DNA of 64,000 bases from Karalla daura (GCA_029224185.1 CM055199.1:13297089-13361088); one strand, 5' to 3'; positions 1 to 14,806 are shown, counted from the stretch's first letter. The notes: a model not told the origin generated them from the sequence alone. Translations and numbers: made by a program.

Positions 1-3000
1 TCTCGGACAAAGGACATTTGCATATAACTTCACGGTGTTAAGATCCCTGTGGGCATCTCCAAAGTCAGCGCATTCCTCAGTAGCATCACCTCAACTTCAC
101 CTGGCTGTAAGCCACCAAGCTTCATCGATTTACATGTGTGTGTGTGTGACTACAATCAGTGTTAAGATTTAGAGAATCATTCACATTTAAGAGGATTAAA
201 GCGTCTTTTTTTTATCCTCTTTCCAACACCAAAAATCATCAAAGCGGACATATTCATCAGCCGCTGAGACATCTTTGTTTGATCAAGTCACGGTCAATGT
301 TGTAGGAAAGGCTTATTCATTTCAGAGGAAGATGTTGATTCTGAATTTTGCCTGAAGGTCATTCACACAGCACAAGCTCACATCAAAGTGTAACAGTGGA
401 CGCGTCCTTTTACCTCTGAGTTTGTAATATGTGCGGTGGCTGCTGATGACTGCTTTCATCGTCTCCTGGGGACAAACTTTGACCCCGGTGCTGAAGATCG
501 CCGACCTCTTGGTGCGATGTCCGTCCTGCTCCGCTCTGACATTTGCTGTGTGTCTGATCGGTCTGGAGGCTTGGAGGAAGTGTCGGTACCTCACATCCCG
601 GAGCCCAGAGAGGCTGTGATTGTGAAGGTCTGAGGGGACAGTCAGTGAAGCGACAAGTTCAGGTAGAAACGCGACAACGTGGCCTGGTTTTTAACAACAA
701 TATGAAATATGATCACACAAAAAATGATAGCACCTCACAAGAAGAACCTTGAAGTTTATGTTTGTAGTTGTTCTAAACAGCAGCTGTATGGGTGACAACG
801 CAAAAGTCAAGGCTGCTGTAATTCCTCTGTAGTTAATTCAGCATTTAAAGTCGCTGAGTGGTTTCTAATAGACTGCAGATACAATAAGAACCGCTCAGGG
901 GTTTAATTACATGCGTTACTGGACTTAAATTGTTTGAACTGCAAACTATTTAAAGGGCTTGGATGCTTTCAGAGATCCTCCTCGCCTCGTGTGTGGGTCT
1001 ATCAGTCTCTGTTGTAATCATTCACTCAATAGCTGCTGCTTTTGCCCGTAAAGATTGAGGCATCACCGCAAATGTAAACAGAATTTTCATCAATTAAATA
1101 ATACTTAAGGTTCTTCAGTGACAAGCAAAGTAAACAACACATCAATAATGTGATTAGATGGAGTATGCAGTATGTTTCAGCTGTATAGTGTGTAGGTTTT
1201 TGCCTCGTCGAGGAAGCTCATGCACTCCTCTAGTATTACAAACACAGCCAACAGATATAATCTCTCCACTGTGTCCTGGATTGCTCAATTGGAGCCCCTC
1301 ATCTTATGTCTATAAGGCTGAGCCCATTGTGGATGAGAAATATTTGGACTTCGCTTGACATCCTCAGCTGCCACAAAATCCATTGTGTCTCTGTACTGGC
1401 TTTGCAATGGTGAGAGTCTAGGTGTATGTACAGTTAATAGGGGGGATCCCACAGCTCACAGATATAATGGCCTCACCGTATGGAAGGTATCGAATGCGGT
1501 CATATCGATTCACATTGGTGATTTGTGATTTTTGTTCAGTAGAGGCCCGGACAGAGAATACAGCAATCAATACTGCCAGTTGAGCATACATCAGTAGGAC
1601 CAATCTGCTGGCTTGGCATATCTGACTGTTAATCTAGGAGGCAGCATGCAGGACACGCTGATTGAGTGCGTAGTGGACAGTTTGTCAGAGTAAGATTTGC
1701 AGCACAGACCTTGAGATTATTACCGAGAGCCCTTCTTGAACTTGAATTTGTGGACTGGACATGGGTGTTTAAATATTCAGTTGGGACATATAGGATGTTT
1801 TAAGACTGGATTTACTGAAACTCTGTGTTTTTAAATATCTCTCTCTCTCTCTCTGGTTCCCCTTTATTATAAGAAATGCAACACCAGACATCATGTATGC
1901 ATGCATCTGTCCAGGCCTGTTCCTGGAGGCAAACTCCTACCTATATACAGAGTAAAGAGCCTCTGAATTTGCAGTGAAATGTATATTATGCATGGAGGCT
2001 CCCCGGGAGCCTATTTTTGGGTAAATTGAGCAGAAATAAATCCTCAGTATATATGTGATTCGGTATCCCTACAGTATAAGATGCAATGAGTTATTTGCGC
2101 CTTTAAACTCCCCGTAGTGTAAAATTGTCCAGAGCCTGGAGCTCTGAGCTACTGAGTTGTGACTGGGAGGATATAATTTTGAATGCTGGGGAAAAGTGCT
2201 CAGATGTGTGAATAGAGCGAATGAGTAATGCTCTCTCCCCTCGTAGGAGCAGTTGGCTGAGATGCCCTTGGGCGACTCGGCCCACGTTGCGTCACTGAAG
2301 CTGCTTAACCGTGCGAGGAAGAGCGTGTGCCGAGGAGCGTCCAGGTGTGAACGTGCAGAAGTGCAAACAGCGGAAAAAAAAGGGATGTGTGTGCACAGAT
2401 AAACGTAAAGAGATCTCAACGATGCACAGCGGGGGGAAGCCACCTAATTTTAGCGGTTCACAGAATCGATGCCAAGGCACGAAAAACGTTCGAATGATGA
2501 CACGGAGGCTGTAAATTATATCGCAGAGATGCAGCGTGCTTTCTGAGGAGAAATGCCCTAATTTTCTGATCACCTTAGAAAAGAAAACAAGCTCGGTCAC
2601 CCTGCCGAGGCATTACCAGGGATGGTAATTCCACGTCAGTACACAAGCCAGCGTGCCGCTCTCTAGCACAGTCGCCCCATTCAAGAAAGCTATTTTAGAA
2701 GAAAGGCACTCATTGTGATGCCAGGTGGCAAACCTCAGAGGACTTTTTAAGACAATAAGCCAGGATTTATGAGCCCCAAAACACAGACTCGAGGTCATCA
2801 GACCCAAATAACAAACTGTGCCTTCTCTGGATTAGGAGACAGAATGGAGGTTACAGAAGAATAGAAAGGGCAAGTGAGTGAAAATAACATAATCACTGCA
2901 ACCACTGCTGTCAGATACAGCTGAGGATGTAGCATTTTTGTTAAGATAAACCCGACAAGTGGGAATCTTAACGCTGCATCTCCACAGTAGATATTAAATG

Positions 3001-6000
3001 TGCTGTCCAGCATGGAGGCTCAGACAGAAAGGGAACACAAGGTCAGAAAGTGTGTGTTTTTGTGAGGTAACGCAATGGAGAGAGAAAAATGAGTAATAGC
3101 TCAATAGTCAATTACTCTTACTGTACATATTGATTGTCTTGTAGTGATTGAATTATGATAACTGATTCTGACTGAATTGTCAATCATTGATTTCAGATGC
3201 CCATTCATAAAATATCAGATTTGTAAATGCTGGGCTTCAGGGGACTGTTTTAGCCTGTGTTGATCTTCTGACATGTTAACAATAATCATGGATTGTTTGA
3301 AACTTAATGATTGCTATAGTCTTTGTATAATTTAGACACTCTGACAATACATTCATGCAGACCTCAGACCCATGTGACACTGCTAGGTACAAAGAGGGTA
3401 AAAGGATGGGTGGACGGATGGTGAACTCCTTTATACTGTCAAAATGCAATGCTACATTCCTGTGCTGAGTTAAACTTTCTATTTTCTTATGCTGGTGGTA
3501 TTTGTTTTCACTTGGACTGACTGAAAACAGCTGTCAGATCCCAGTATCATGGTGTTCCAAGTAGATGCTAATCAGCAGCAGCCATAACTGGAGGTTAAGT
3601 TATATAAAGCATCAGGATACAGTAACACAGAGTTTTGTTGGTGAGGGATGATTCAGGGATGGTCTGTGACTTCAAAGAGGTAAAGTTTTCTGCAACTTCC
3701 ACAGAAAACTTGAGCAAATGATGTTTCACAGGAGGAAGCTTCACATGTGGCCCATTGAAACTGTTCCATCTGCTGCAGCTGTTTGGTCTGTATCAATGTA
3801 ATGATAGATAAGGGCTAACTGATCTTCAAAGCACATCATTACTATTCAAAGGTTCTAAAGAAGCCAAAAAAAGTTCACAACTCGATGTCAGGGCAAGGCA
3901 AGAAAAACTATGTTAATCACTGAATTACACAGAAATAATCACCTCCACAATGAGCAATATTGTTTTCCCTCAAATCCATATTTGGCCTCACACCAAGAAT
4001 ATGCAACAAAAAGAAAAAAAAATGTGTGGCCATTGGCATTGCAGCCTGCAGCTCAGTGGACAACTATCCCCCAGTTCTAGTTTCTCAGGCGGAGCCATTC
4101 ACCCGAAACAAGAAGCTGGCTTGATATTTAGCAGCATCGTGTGTGATTTCATTCATAGTCACGCCACCCAGACAACGTTTGAATGGTGCTTCTTCCTCTT
4201 CTCGGAGCTCAGTGAGCTCCAAGCCTGACCTGCACATGCAGGGACACGAGGGCCCGAGCTAGAGGAGGGAGTGGTGGAGCGGGGCCTTAATGCCCGCTGC
4301 AGCCGCAAAAAGGCCTCACAGCAGAATTACAAGCCAGAAAAGATTAGCATCCCGCGACACTGGGAACAAAATGGCTTTTGTTTCCCTTTAGGATAATGAG
4401 CTCACCCGGGCACATCACATTGAACAAGACAACCAGTGCGGACGCAAATGTTATCACTGGTGAAACGATGCTATCTTCCTCACTGAGCATCTATTAAATG
4501 TCTCGGCCCGTTTGATTCGCAGCAAATATTCATGACCTTCAGAGTGACATGCTGCCATCTTGAGATTCCTTGCTTAAACAAAAAATCATAGATCTGTTGA
4601 CAGACATGCTTTTTTGTTTGTTTTTTTTGCATTTTGAGGTCCTCAAATAGTTGCACAGGCAAACTTGTAAACCCTTTACATGGATCACCCCCTTTTTAAG
4701 TCTCCTGCCATTTACACTAACAGAGAGCCTGCAGGAAGGTCTTTAAACTGGATAATTTGCCGTCTGCAATGGGGCAGCAACCAATCCATTTTCACTTGCC
4801 AAGTTCTGTGCAAGAGTTAAAGTCTTGCAGAGTTATATTGTTGCAGCTTGGTTGACCAGCACTGTGTCTCTTCCCCTAATCGTAACAGAAGAGAGAGGGA
4901 GGGTGCAGAGAGGTCAAATCTTAACTGGAAGCCCTTCAGGGTCCTTACCTTTGACTTGACTTGCTTGGAGGGTAAACAGACACAAGGTGAAAAACAGTCC
5001 CGACTTCAAAAGCATGATGGGCTAATTTATGTGGTATTCAAGCCCGGAAGTTGTCATCTGTAAAGATGCCGTTGCAGACAACAATTAAATCCAGAGAGTC
5101 TTTATCAGCAGGGTGCACAGAAATCTCCTCATCGGTGCAGACAAGGTCTTCAGCTGGAGGAAGTCTGACCCGCCCCTGTCCACACTCTGGCTCAGGTCCT
5201 CAGCAGAAAGTTAGTTCCTGGATGCTGCTGGATCCCGGTGGACATCGGAGATGGCTGCATGGATGGATGAGCAGCTGGAGCGAGGGAGGGAGGCGAGGAA
5301 AAGGAGAGAGCAACACAAACTGCTGGAATTCCTTCTGCAGAGATTCCTCTCTGCGTTTTCAGTGTGATAACGGTGACGAGGTTAAAAAAGCAGCCTCCCT
5401 TTGGAGTTAATCTCTTTACCTTCTTCTTGCTGCTTGTAATCCCAGCGGGGCCACGTGGCCGCCCGGCCTCATCCTGTTAGCCGCCTTCTGGACCCTCATC
5501 TGTCGGCCGAGCAGACCCAGGGATCGAACAGAAATACCGCTCCCCCGCGTCTGATCACTACCACCGAGCCTCTTTGTGTGTCCCGCCTCTACGTGCCACT
5601 GCCAAACTCGTCCTGTTGTCTGCCCTCTGTTTGGATTCCTCTGTCCTGGCCGCACACAGTGAATCTCCGCCGCAGAGGCCAGAGCCCTCTGGGTGCCAAC
5701 TGAGGTCAGGGTTGAGGTTTTGTTCTGTGCCGTACCTCCAACTCCCGGTCAGACAATGCACCTCATTCTTACTCTGCCCACACAGATGAAAGTAGGCCTC
5801 CGCTCTGTCACAGTGCAAACCCTTCTTTTATCCTGTATTTAGGATGTCAGTGTCTGCACCGACACCTGCACAATGGAGGTCGAAGCAATTCCATTTCTTG
5901 AGATCTCTCCTTCGTGGCCACTTTTTCCATATTCAGGGTGAATATTTCTTTTTCCATCCAAAAATATTTCGTCTTTGATCGTTATTCACCTTTCTACAGA

Positions 6001-6640
6001 GCAAAAAAAGAAAAAAAAACGCAGGAGCGAGATGTGTTCCTCTGCAGGTCCTGTGGAAGCCTGTGTGGCCTCTCCTGGCCTCATGTGTTTGGACGGGGAG
6101 GCTCCATGTTGTTAGTCACCACCCTCACCTCTTTCAGTAAGGAGGATTAGCAGCCCTTGTTGGTTGTTAACAATTTGCTGCAGTAAATAAGCCTCTCCAG
6201 GAGCAACATAATCCATCCTGGCAGTTTTCTGACACAGTAATCTGAACTTTGAACTAATCACCCAAGAACAAAATGGTATTAAAGCTGACCGACTGGGGGC
6301 AGAACTCACAACAACCTGAACATGGCAAAGATTTGGATTTCAGATACTCACTTTCCCTTCATTCTTTAACCAACTCATGCAGCTACACTTGGCTATATTT
6401 GCCAAATGTTCAGCTTTGTACACCAGAAAATATGTTTCAGCCAGAAACCACAGTGAGAGCAGTGAAACTGAACCAAAATAATTAAGTGTTGGGCCATATA
6501 ACTGAGTTAGAAAAGCAGGTCTCTCAACAGCTCTTTCAGGTTGACCTTTTATTGCATACATTATGTTAATGACTTACTACTCCGGGTAATTAAAGTGAAA
6601 ATCTGAAGTGTTTTCCACAGTGTTGGAGCTACTCTATGTT
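1..6640. other. Intergenic region without a recognised gene
   Basis: I found no exon, RNA gene or transposase remnant that I can support here. Open frames are short, lack family motifs and often lack a true ATG. The stretch near 5050-5820 is richer in G+C than its surroundings but shows no spliced or conserved coding pattern. A short palindrome of 8-bp arms lies at 4204-4220. The region may contain regulatory elements for distant genes, but the sequence alone does not show that. Confidence 0.6.
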
Positions 6641-6666
6641 AGACGTTACCTTTCCAAAGTTAGAGA

Positions 6667-6700
6667 CCCTGACCCTAATCCTTGAGGATTAGGGTCAGGG
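6667..6700. repeat. Perfect inverted repeat, 16-bp arms, 2-nt loop
   Basis: The left arm CCCTGACCCTAATCCT (6667-6682) is the exact reverse complement of the right arm (6685-6700), with TG between them. The arms contain the telomere-type hexamers CCCTAA and TTAGGG. A DNA cruciform or RNA hairpin is possible. No gene lies nearby. Confidence 0.9.
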
Positions 6701-7249
6701 GCAGGTCACAGGTCAAGATTTCCAGTCAAGCTCAAGTCAAATATTTCTGATCCAGGCTCGGCATTAGGAATGCATTTGACATTCAGCCTTAAGTGTAGCA
6801 AGTTTAAGGCCAAAAAAAGATGACACCATAGCAACAACATTGTCAAATTTTAGTATAATATATGCATGAATATAGCCTAATCTCTGTGCTAAATCGTGTA
6901 GATTCATAATGTATTTTTAATTGCGCTGTATATTCATGAGTCACTTTGTTATTTTAACCACGATAAACAAATTCTTGTCAGTCCGTACCAGGATTTTATT
7001 CAGACAAGCCTGACCTTCTCCCACAGCCTGATGACTTGAATCATTGTCCAATTAGAGGGGTCAGTTTAAATTATGCAACAGAGGGAAAGTGGTTCTTGCC
7101 ATCTGTCACAAGGGGTTATTTCATTAGGGGAAAAGCCGGGTGTCACAGGCTGGCAGGATCCTGCACAGCAAAAGACACCTCTGCTGTTACATCGATCATC
7201 TGCAGCTATTACAGTGTGTATGTGTGTGAGTGTGTGCATGCACAAACTT

Positions 7250-7325
7250 CAATCCATCCATTATTTTAGCAACTTTGTACTTCACCGGTGTCACAGCGGT
7301 CTGCTGGAGCCTATCCAAGTGTGCA
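7250..7325. repeat. Fragment of a dispersed teleost repeat
   Basis: The string running from 'caatccatccat' to 'ggagcctatcc' resembles the 3' part of a dispersed repeat found throughout fish genomes, which commonly ends in ATGG/CCAT iterations. Other fragments of the same family occur at least ten more times in this window. The class (SINE, LINE tail or other) is not established from the sequence. Confidence 0.55.
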
Positions 7326-7597
7326 TGTACTGTATGCCCTTTTCCACCAAGCAGTTCCTGAGGCAGTTCAACTTGCAAACCAAACCAGTTGAGAACACTG
7401 GAGAGAAAACTGGAAAATAACATCACTTTATATTTCAGTTATGTCCCCAAGGACAAGGCAGCACAGGCTAAAGTTACAACTCAGGGATCAGTGGTCAAAG
7501 TCAGGCAACAATGAGAACAGATCATAGCACACAGACATATAAGAAGAAAGATCGACAGATAAGAAGAATGAGTATTAATCATTACCAATATAGCCAA

Positions 7598-7629
7598 GGA
7601 GGTAGCTTTTATCCCAAAGCTACCTCCTC
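7598..7629. repeat. Perfect inverted repeat, 13-bp arms, 6-nt loop
   Basis: AGGAGGTAGCTTT (7598-7610) is followed by a six-base spacer and its exact reverse complement (7617-7629). It could fold as a short hairpin. No open reading frame or terminator context makes it obviously functional. Confidence 0.85.
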
Positions 7630-7979
7630 AGCTCATACTAATCTATAGACCAGACTGAATCAATAGCTCACAATGAGAGACAAAAGAGGAAGTGTTTAAA
7701 CAAGCTGGATAATCAATTAGAGCCCAGGTGTTTTCTAATTTTAGGAGAGGCAGGGGGTGTCTCCAAAGTGTCACAGTTCTGAGTGAGTGGGTGCGAAGTG
7801 ACTTAACTGGAGGCAGAGCGGCGAGCATAAGGGAAGTGGGCTCGCAGTTCCAGTTAACAGCAGATGGTGCAATCCTGCTCACATTACAATCAGGAAACTG
7901 TTTGGCATTGGACTCTGACCATATTGTTCGCCAAGAGAGTCGTCAAATGCCTTCATGGTAGCTGATTCCACCCCTAACG

Positions 7980-8125
7980 CCACCCTGGAAAGGTCACTAG
8001 TCCTTCAGAAGGCACATTAACACACCATTCACTCTCACAATCACACCTAGAGGTAATTCAGCGTCTCCAATCGACCAAAACATGCATGTTTTTTGACTGG
8101 GTCCCGGAAGAAAACCCATGCACAT
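7980..8125. repeat. Dispersed teleost repeat copy
   Basis: This copy contains the characteristic run 'cattcactctcacaatcacacc ... gtctccaatcgacc ... aacatgcatgtttttt' shared with copies near 13430, 14884, 39105, 49590 and 57290. It is diverged and has no open frame, so it is an old insertion. Confidence 0.65.
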
Positions 8126-11100
8126 CCAAGGAAAACATCCAAACTAGACATGTGAAAATTAAGTTGTCAAATGCAGTTGTACAAGGACACAGGCAGTAAA
8201 ATGGATTGTGACAACTGTGCAAAGGCACCCAAGAAATCAAATAAGAATATAAAAATATGCATAAATAATGTGGATGAGGGAGAGGGATTTGGAGAGCTAT
8301 ATACATTATTACCAGCAAGGAAGCTATTACAAACATACAAAGTACAGTTACAAATAATGTAGAAGAACTCAGCACAGAAGGGTCCTCCAAGCCCTTCTTG
8401 TTGTGACAATGCTATCCACCACCTCCCCGGACCACCCATCTTATGTTTATGTACTCTTTCATTGTATTCTATTCTAACCTTGGCTTGCTTATTTTATATT
8501 CCGCAACAATCCCCACCCCACCCACGCCCCCAGGGCAAAGCACATTTTGATTGGGACTGTAATTACACAGAGGCGGAAGATCTGTAGAGAAGCCGGATTT
8601 CTGATCTACTTGACTGGCATTTTACTAATGTTTTTTTTTCTCCACTGTTTCAACTTTCACTGTTTGTCTAGTTTGTTTTCTGTCTTTGCAGAGCAGTGAA
8701 GCGAAATGCGAACAGTTCAATTATCAAATAGAGCAAATTCCAACCACTCTGATTGATTTCCAGTGGGTCTCAGTTCCCCACGTTCCCTTTGGAGAGCTGT
8801 TAAAGATGACTTGGCTCAGGGCTAAGGTCTAATATTAGTTTGTCGTAATGCTGCTCTTTGGGAAAATCCACTCTGGGCTTATTATCAGAGTGAGCTGCTC
8901 CACTAAACCTGCAGCAGTGAAAGTGCCCTGGCCAGTCTGAAGTCTAAGCGCTTGTGTCAGCATTGACTCTGTGACCCTGTGGGCCTCCAGAGTTCATACG
9001 TGGGGATGATCTTCGTCGTCTATAACCTGTGAAGAAGATCAATTCGTGAGTGCGGCTGCCTGGAGACGCCGCTGAACTTGTTTCACCCTCGTCAACACCC
9101 GTGCTGTAAATGCTGAAGGTGCACCGACACTCACACATTACACAGATATTTCTTGTACATTCAACAGCTCTAAAGAGAGGCAATTAAATGCATGTGTTTG
9201 AGCCCCGCAGGAAAAACTCATACTATCATGCCCTCGTAATCCAGGAAGTTCAAGGTCCTGTAGAGCAAGAGGATTAAATGCTGCTCTCCCTGACAAGGGG
9301 TGAGTGTGTGGTGACCTCTGTGTCTTTTTATTCTGACTAAAATAGAATACTTATGTAGATTATCACATAAGATCTGTGTTTGGATCCAGATATGTTCGGA
9401 ATCCATTACAGACCTTTTCAGGGCAGTGTGTGCAGAGCAATAAGTCTGAGGCCTAACAGTACAAGCCTGCACAATCAAAGAAAAGGAGAATTTGATTGTT
9501 TTTTTTATTTTAAACTAGGAATGTATTCTGGACCAAATCTAAACAGTACAGAGGTGAAACTATCCACAAAGAGCTCATTCAGTTTCTACATTTCATTTGC
9601 ATTCAGTGCAGAGTCTCATTATCGGAAAACTTTAAACTTTAAAAGGGAAAATATTTACAGGTCATGCAAAACATATAATCCATAGCATACAGTTGGGATG
9701 GTAAAATTCCAGTAATTTAATTTATACATAATAAGACTGTCCCAGATTGCAAAAAACAGCCAACAGAGGGCAGCGTATTGATCTGTCCCTGCAGACAGCA
9801 AAAACTGCTTCAGTTTGAATCCGGTGAGAAGGAAAAATTCAGGCTCTCCAGAGACACATCTAACTTGTTAACTACAAATAAACCTTTCCACAGTTGCTTT
9901 AGTTTGAGAGGCACAATCCACTCTCTAAATGTAAGTTTAAATATATTTTAAGAGATGGTGGGAATTGACTGTCTCTGTGGAACAAATGGGGTAACAGTAA
10001 GAGTTTTCAGTGCACAAACAATATGAAATAAAAATCTGAATAACCCCTGAGAATAAAAGGAGGAATCTGAAGTAAATATGGATTATTTTCAGAATATCTA
10101 GGGATTGATGATGTTGACAAGTGGGTCTTTTGGCTCCTGCATGCCTGATGACCTCTTCTTTAGTATCAGCCTTTCAAACAGCTGTGAAGATCAAAGCTCT
10201 GGGCACCAAAGATGTCAGGATACATGTGCATATGATAATGCAGCTAAGGGACAAATCATGTTGCATGGAGACACTTCAGTCCTGCAGGTACAGAATATCA
10301 ATCATAGATCAAGTTGAATATTCATGGGACAATGAGGGCATCGCGTTGTACAACCTCTTTCCTGAAGAGAAGATGATTGAGTCATCTGCATATCATACAT
10401 GTGACAGAATACCAGATTGCTGTAGCTCGAGGATCAGTTTTAAATGACCTATTAAAGATGTCAGATGCAATGATGAGGACTTAAAAAAGCTCTGTGGCTT
10501 TGCGGGGAACTATATCCAGAGCTCTCTGCAGTTGACAGGTGGAAGACTGGAGATTAATCGCTCGTGTCTTTGTTCTCCGTTAGAGATGCCAGTATAGATA
10601 CCCAGGAGGGTTTCCTCCAGCTGTCCGAGCTGAAGAGGAGTTAAAAGGCTGCGTTCCCGTGCTGGCAGAGGAAAGATAGAGCCGTGACTCCCAGTGCCCA
10701 GTGAAATGGAGCCTGTTTATCATGTTCCCCATGAGCAGGCTTCACTCCAGGTAGGAAGAAAAGGAATAAAGTAGAGAGAAAGACAGTGATGTAGGGTGGG
10801 GAGGAGAGGACAGGGAGGTGGATGACATGAAGAAATTGAGGGAAAATGGAAGAAGAGGAAGGCACTAGAGGCAAGAGGGCTGAGGAGGAAAATATGGAGA
10901 GATTGAAGCAGCAGAAATAGCATCGCACAGCTCTGGAACGTTAAGGGCGGAAAGAAGTGAGAGGCAGAGAAGGAGGTCAGGTCAATTGACAACGCATCAG
11001 CGATGCATTTCTGTCCTGGTGCATTAATCCACACCTGCTTCCAGCCGGCTGCAGCGTGACAGAAGCAGCACAGACACCGTGACTGCATCCGCCGCAGAAT

Positions 11101-11500
11101 ATGAGCCTGTCAAACACACACCAGCCGCAGGCCGCCAGACATATCACCGCGGCCTTGCTCTGTGGCTTTTCACACACACGGCATTAAGAAGCCACAAGGA
11201 GTCTGAAAACGTACAAACAGATGTAGTTTAGAGTGTGTGTGTGTGACGTCATGATGTGGGACGAGCCGGTGGAAGCAGACAGTGCAGCAGGAGCATATGC
11301 CTCGTCTGAGAGGGCCACGCATAGGTCGCGGGCGCTCTTGTTCATGTGTGCACTCGCCCGTTAACGTGTTTACCTGGAGATTAAGTGGAACGGACGGTTT
11401 TAATCATGTCAGCGTGGCTTTTTACTGAGAGAGCTGAGAGCTACTGTTCTGCCTGAAGATGTTTAGCATTGAGCTCTGAATAGTCTGCTAAGGTAAACTC
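8126..11500. other. Intergenic region without a recognised gene
   Basis: Nothing here supports a gene. Possible reading frames (for example about 110 codons on the minus strand near 8058-8390) have no recognisable domain and no splice context. A short CA tract begins at 11503. Confidence 0.55.
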
Positions 11501-11568
11501 CAAACACACACACACACACACACACAAGCATACAAAGACCGACACAAAACACTTATGAAAAACACCCC

Positions 11569-12136
<568 letters not shown>

Positions 12137-13429
12137 CAGGCTATGGATGGATAGAGTTTTTTCCAGAGCCAATGTAGACTTGTCTGGAAATTTCAGCAGA
12201 GTAGTTTTATATTGTGTTCATTTCATCTTTATTCACCTGCTGATGCCAGATAATGGACAGATAATCACAATCATAACCCTTTTGTGCAACAGCTTCGCGG
12301 GCGAGCTCTCTGCATCTAACCGTGCTATTACTCAGGCTGAGCGGGAAAGTAAAAGCTCGCTGGTTGACATTTAAGATCCAGGTAAAAACTGGTGTTAAAC
12401 ATCGACATGAGCAGGAAGCTCGTTTTTAAGCGAGGTCGGGGGAGCGTGTGGGAGGGCGATTGGGTGCGGGGGAGAGCAGAAAGTTGGTTATTAGAGTGAC
12501 AAGAAGCTTGGGGGTTTGTAGACGAAGAAAAGAGGCTGAATTAGGTTGTGTCAGGCAAATTTCATGCTAATAGCTGCTGTGACATTTTGTGTCATTATTG
12601 CTTGTGAAAATGGGAAATTACAAACATGCTTGTCAAGTTTCCATCTCAATGCACCTTCTCATGCTTAATGTGGAAAGGTTAATAGACAATATGTAAATCA
12701 GCCCCAAGGTGATGGAAAACCCTCATTTATATTCGTCAAAGCTCCTGATGAAACAGAAATCCATCTGTCTGATGTTTTTGTTAACTAATAAATTGCTTTA
12801 TTATTGTGGGAATCGTACCTCTGACAAAATAGGCCCATGGTACAAGCAAGTGGCTTTTACACACAAAACAAAAACATTTGTGAGTGACTGTGTGTCACAG
12901 ACAGAATTTTAAATCATTTAGAAAACTTCTCTCATGCCAAACTAATATGATAAATATATATGGGAGCAGGAGACTGGCGAGGAGAACTCCAGAGAGGAAT
13001 CTCACGTGTTGAACTGCCATCTTGTTTTTGTACCAGTCTCTGTGTTTTGCTTTTTAACTGGACAAATTTTGGAGTGCGCAACCTTTCAGCAGGGGCATCA
13101 TCACAAGTTCAGTAGGCTGGGTCAGAACGTGACCTTCAGCTCCCACTGGTTCCTTCTTAGCAGCTTTAGCAGCTTCCTCCTCTGTCTCAGTCCTTTGAAA
13201 GTCACTGTCATGGAAAAATTCAGCAGCATAGATAACAGTGGGGTATTTGTTCAGCGCTGCGAATCTAGTCCATAAACAGGTGAGGTGAAAATTGAATTTT
13301 GCATATTAGACGCAGTCATTTGGCACTGAGCTGTGTCTATCAGCAGCTCCACTGTTCCCAAAAAGAAAAAATGAAAAAAATGGGGACATTTTCTGTGCAT
13401 ATTTTCAACAAGAGCATCAGCGGTGTGTG
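12137..13429. other. Intergenic region without a recognised gene
   Basis: I saw no exon or RNA gene. Short open frames, such as the plus-strand one near 12709-12912, have no recognisable product. Confidence 0.5.
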
Positions 13430-13650
13430 CTGTCATCTCACAGCAAGATGGTCCCCAGTTTGAATCCTGGGTGACATTGCATGTTCTCATGTGCATCTTT
13501 GTCTACTGCAAAAGTCCCAAAACAATACATGTTTAGGTCAATTAAAGACTCTAAATTCCCCCTGGATGCACGTGTGTGTGAATTGTATGTATTTGTGCAT
13601 GCCCTGTGATGTACTGGAGACTTGAGAGAGCCCTATGTGCTCTGGGATAG
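13430..13650. repeat. Dispersed teleost repeat copy
   Basis: The copy has the family's landmarks in the opposite orientation to the 7980 copy: 'gtcatctcacagcaagatggtcc', 'acatgtttaggtcaatt', 'gactctaaattccccc' and 'ccctgtgatgtactggaga'. It is diverged and non-coding. Confidence 0.7.
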
Positions 13651-14436
13651 TGCACTCCTTCAACACCGTTAAGCTAAAGTGTGTAAAATGATGGATTGGT
13701 AGTTGGTTGGATTACCTCCAGTATGCCTATTTTCTCCAGACATTACATTACAAATTAAGCCAGGCTTCATCCCAGCCAAATGGAAACGCCATATCTCCAT
13801 TTCATTAAGCACTTCTGAGAGACTCTCTTGATTAGTTTTAATGCCATTTAACAAAGCCCAGAGCTCAAACTGGCTCTGTTATGAGATGTTTTGTTTAACT
13901 ATATGCAGGAAATCATAGCAGGGACTCCGTCCTTGGCAAAGCATCACCAGTGATGCACGCATAGTAAAACTGGATGGATCACCACCTTAGCAGTATGCAC
14001 ACCTCCTGTATCACCACTGTATAGCTGCCTAATTTGTTGATATATTGCTTGTCAGCCCAGAGCTGATGCTAAGTGTGATAGATGCACCCTGCTCAGCCGG
14101 TTACGGTCTCCAAGTGAAAACACTGCCAGTCACTGGGGTCAGATTATTTAACATGATTTTACAGGGATTTCAACTCTCAGCCATCATGGTTTTCTTCTAG
14201 CCAAAGGCAGAACGCAGTGTCTTCTAATTCCATCTAGGGGAGAATCCCAGTTCTTGATGCACAATGGCAGAGCAACCTATTATTAGAGGCATATAGGTGA
14301 GCTGGAGGAGAACCTAATGCAAAGTGCTGTTAGCCTTTAAACTAACCCACTTTGTTGAAAGGCAGAGAAAGTGCTTGTGGCAACGGATCCGCTGCAAAGC
14401 ACGGAAAGAACACAGATGACTGAAGGCTGGGATTGA

Positions 14437-14437
14437 A

Positions 14438-14470
<33 letters not shown>

Positions 14471-14494
14471 ACACTCACACACACACACACACAC
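14437..14494. repeat. (CA)n microsatellite, interrupted
   Basis: An AC dinucleotide run is interrupted by two ACTC units. It lies about 300 bp from a second CA array. Confidence 0.95.
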
Positions 14495-14805
14495 AGTCAC
14501 GCGCATTCACAACATTGCACAGTGTGAAATCTTCATCCACACATGAGCTGAGGTGCAGTAGCGTCTGGGGCACAATTAAGGCTGTGATTCGCCCCACCTC
14601 TGACTCCATTGTCCAGTTTTAGCACCAGATCATCTTGTCATTGCCCAGCAGTGATGACGAAGGAACATAGATATATGGCCCTGCCAATATACATTGATTG
14701 CTATTGTGTTTATGTGATGCATTTTCACACCGCATTGGCTGCTTTGTGCCAAATGAATGAGAGGCACCTCAGGGAATACACTCCGGACAGATAACCATCA
14801 CCGCA

Positions 14806-14806
<1 letters not shown>

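Noticed and set aside
5051..5818. Overlapping frames of 80-120 codons in a G+C-rich stretch
   Set aside because: All six frames are open to similar extents and start codons are inconsistent; no family motif appears.
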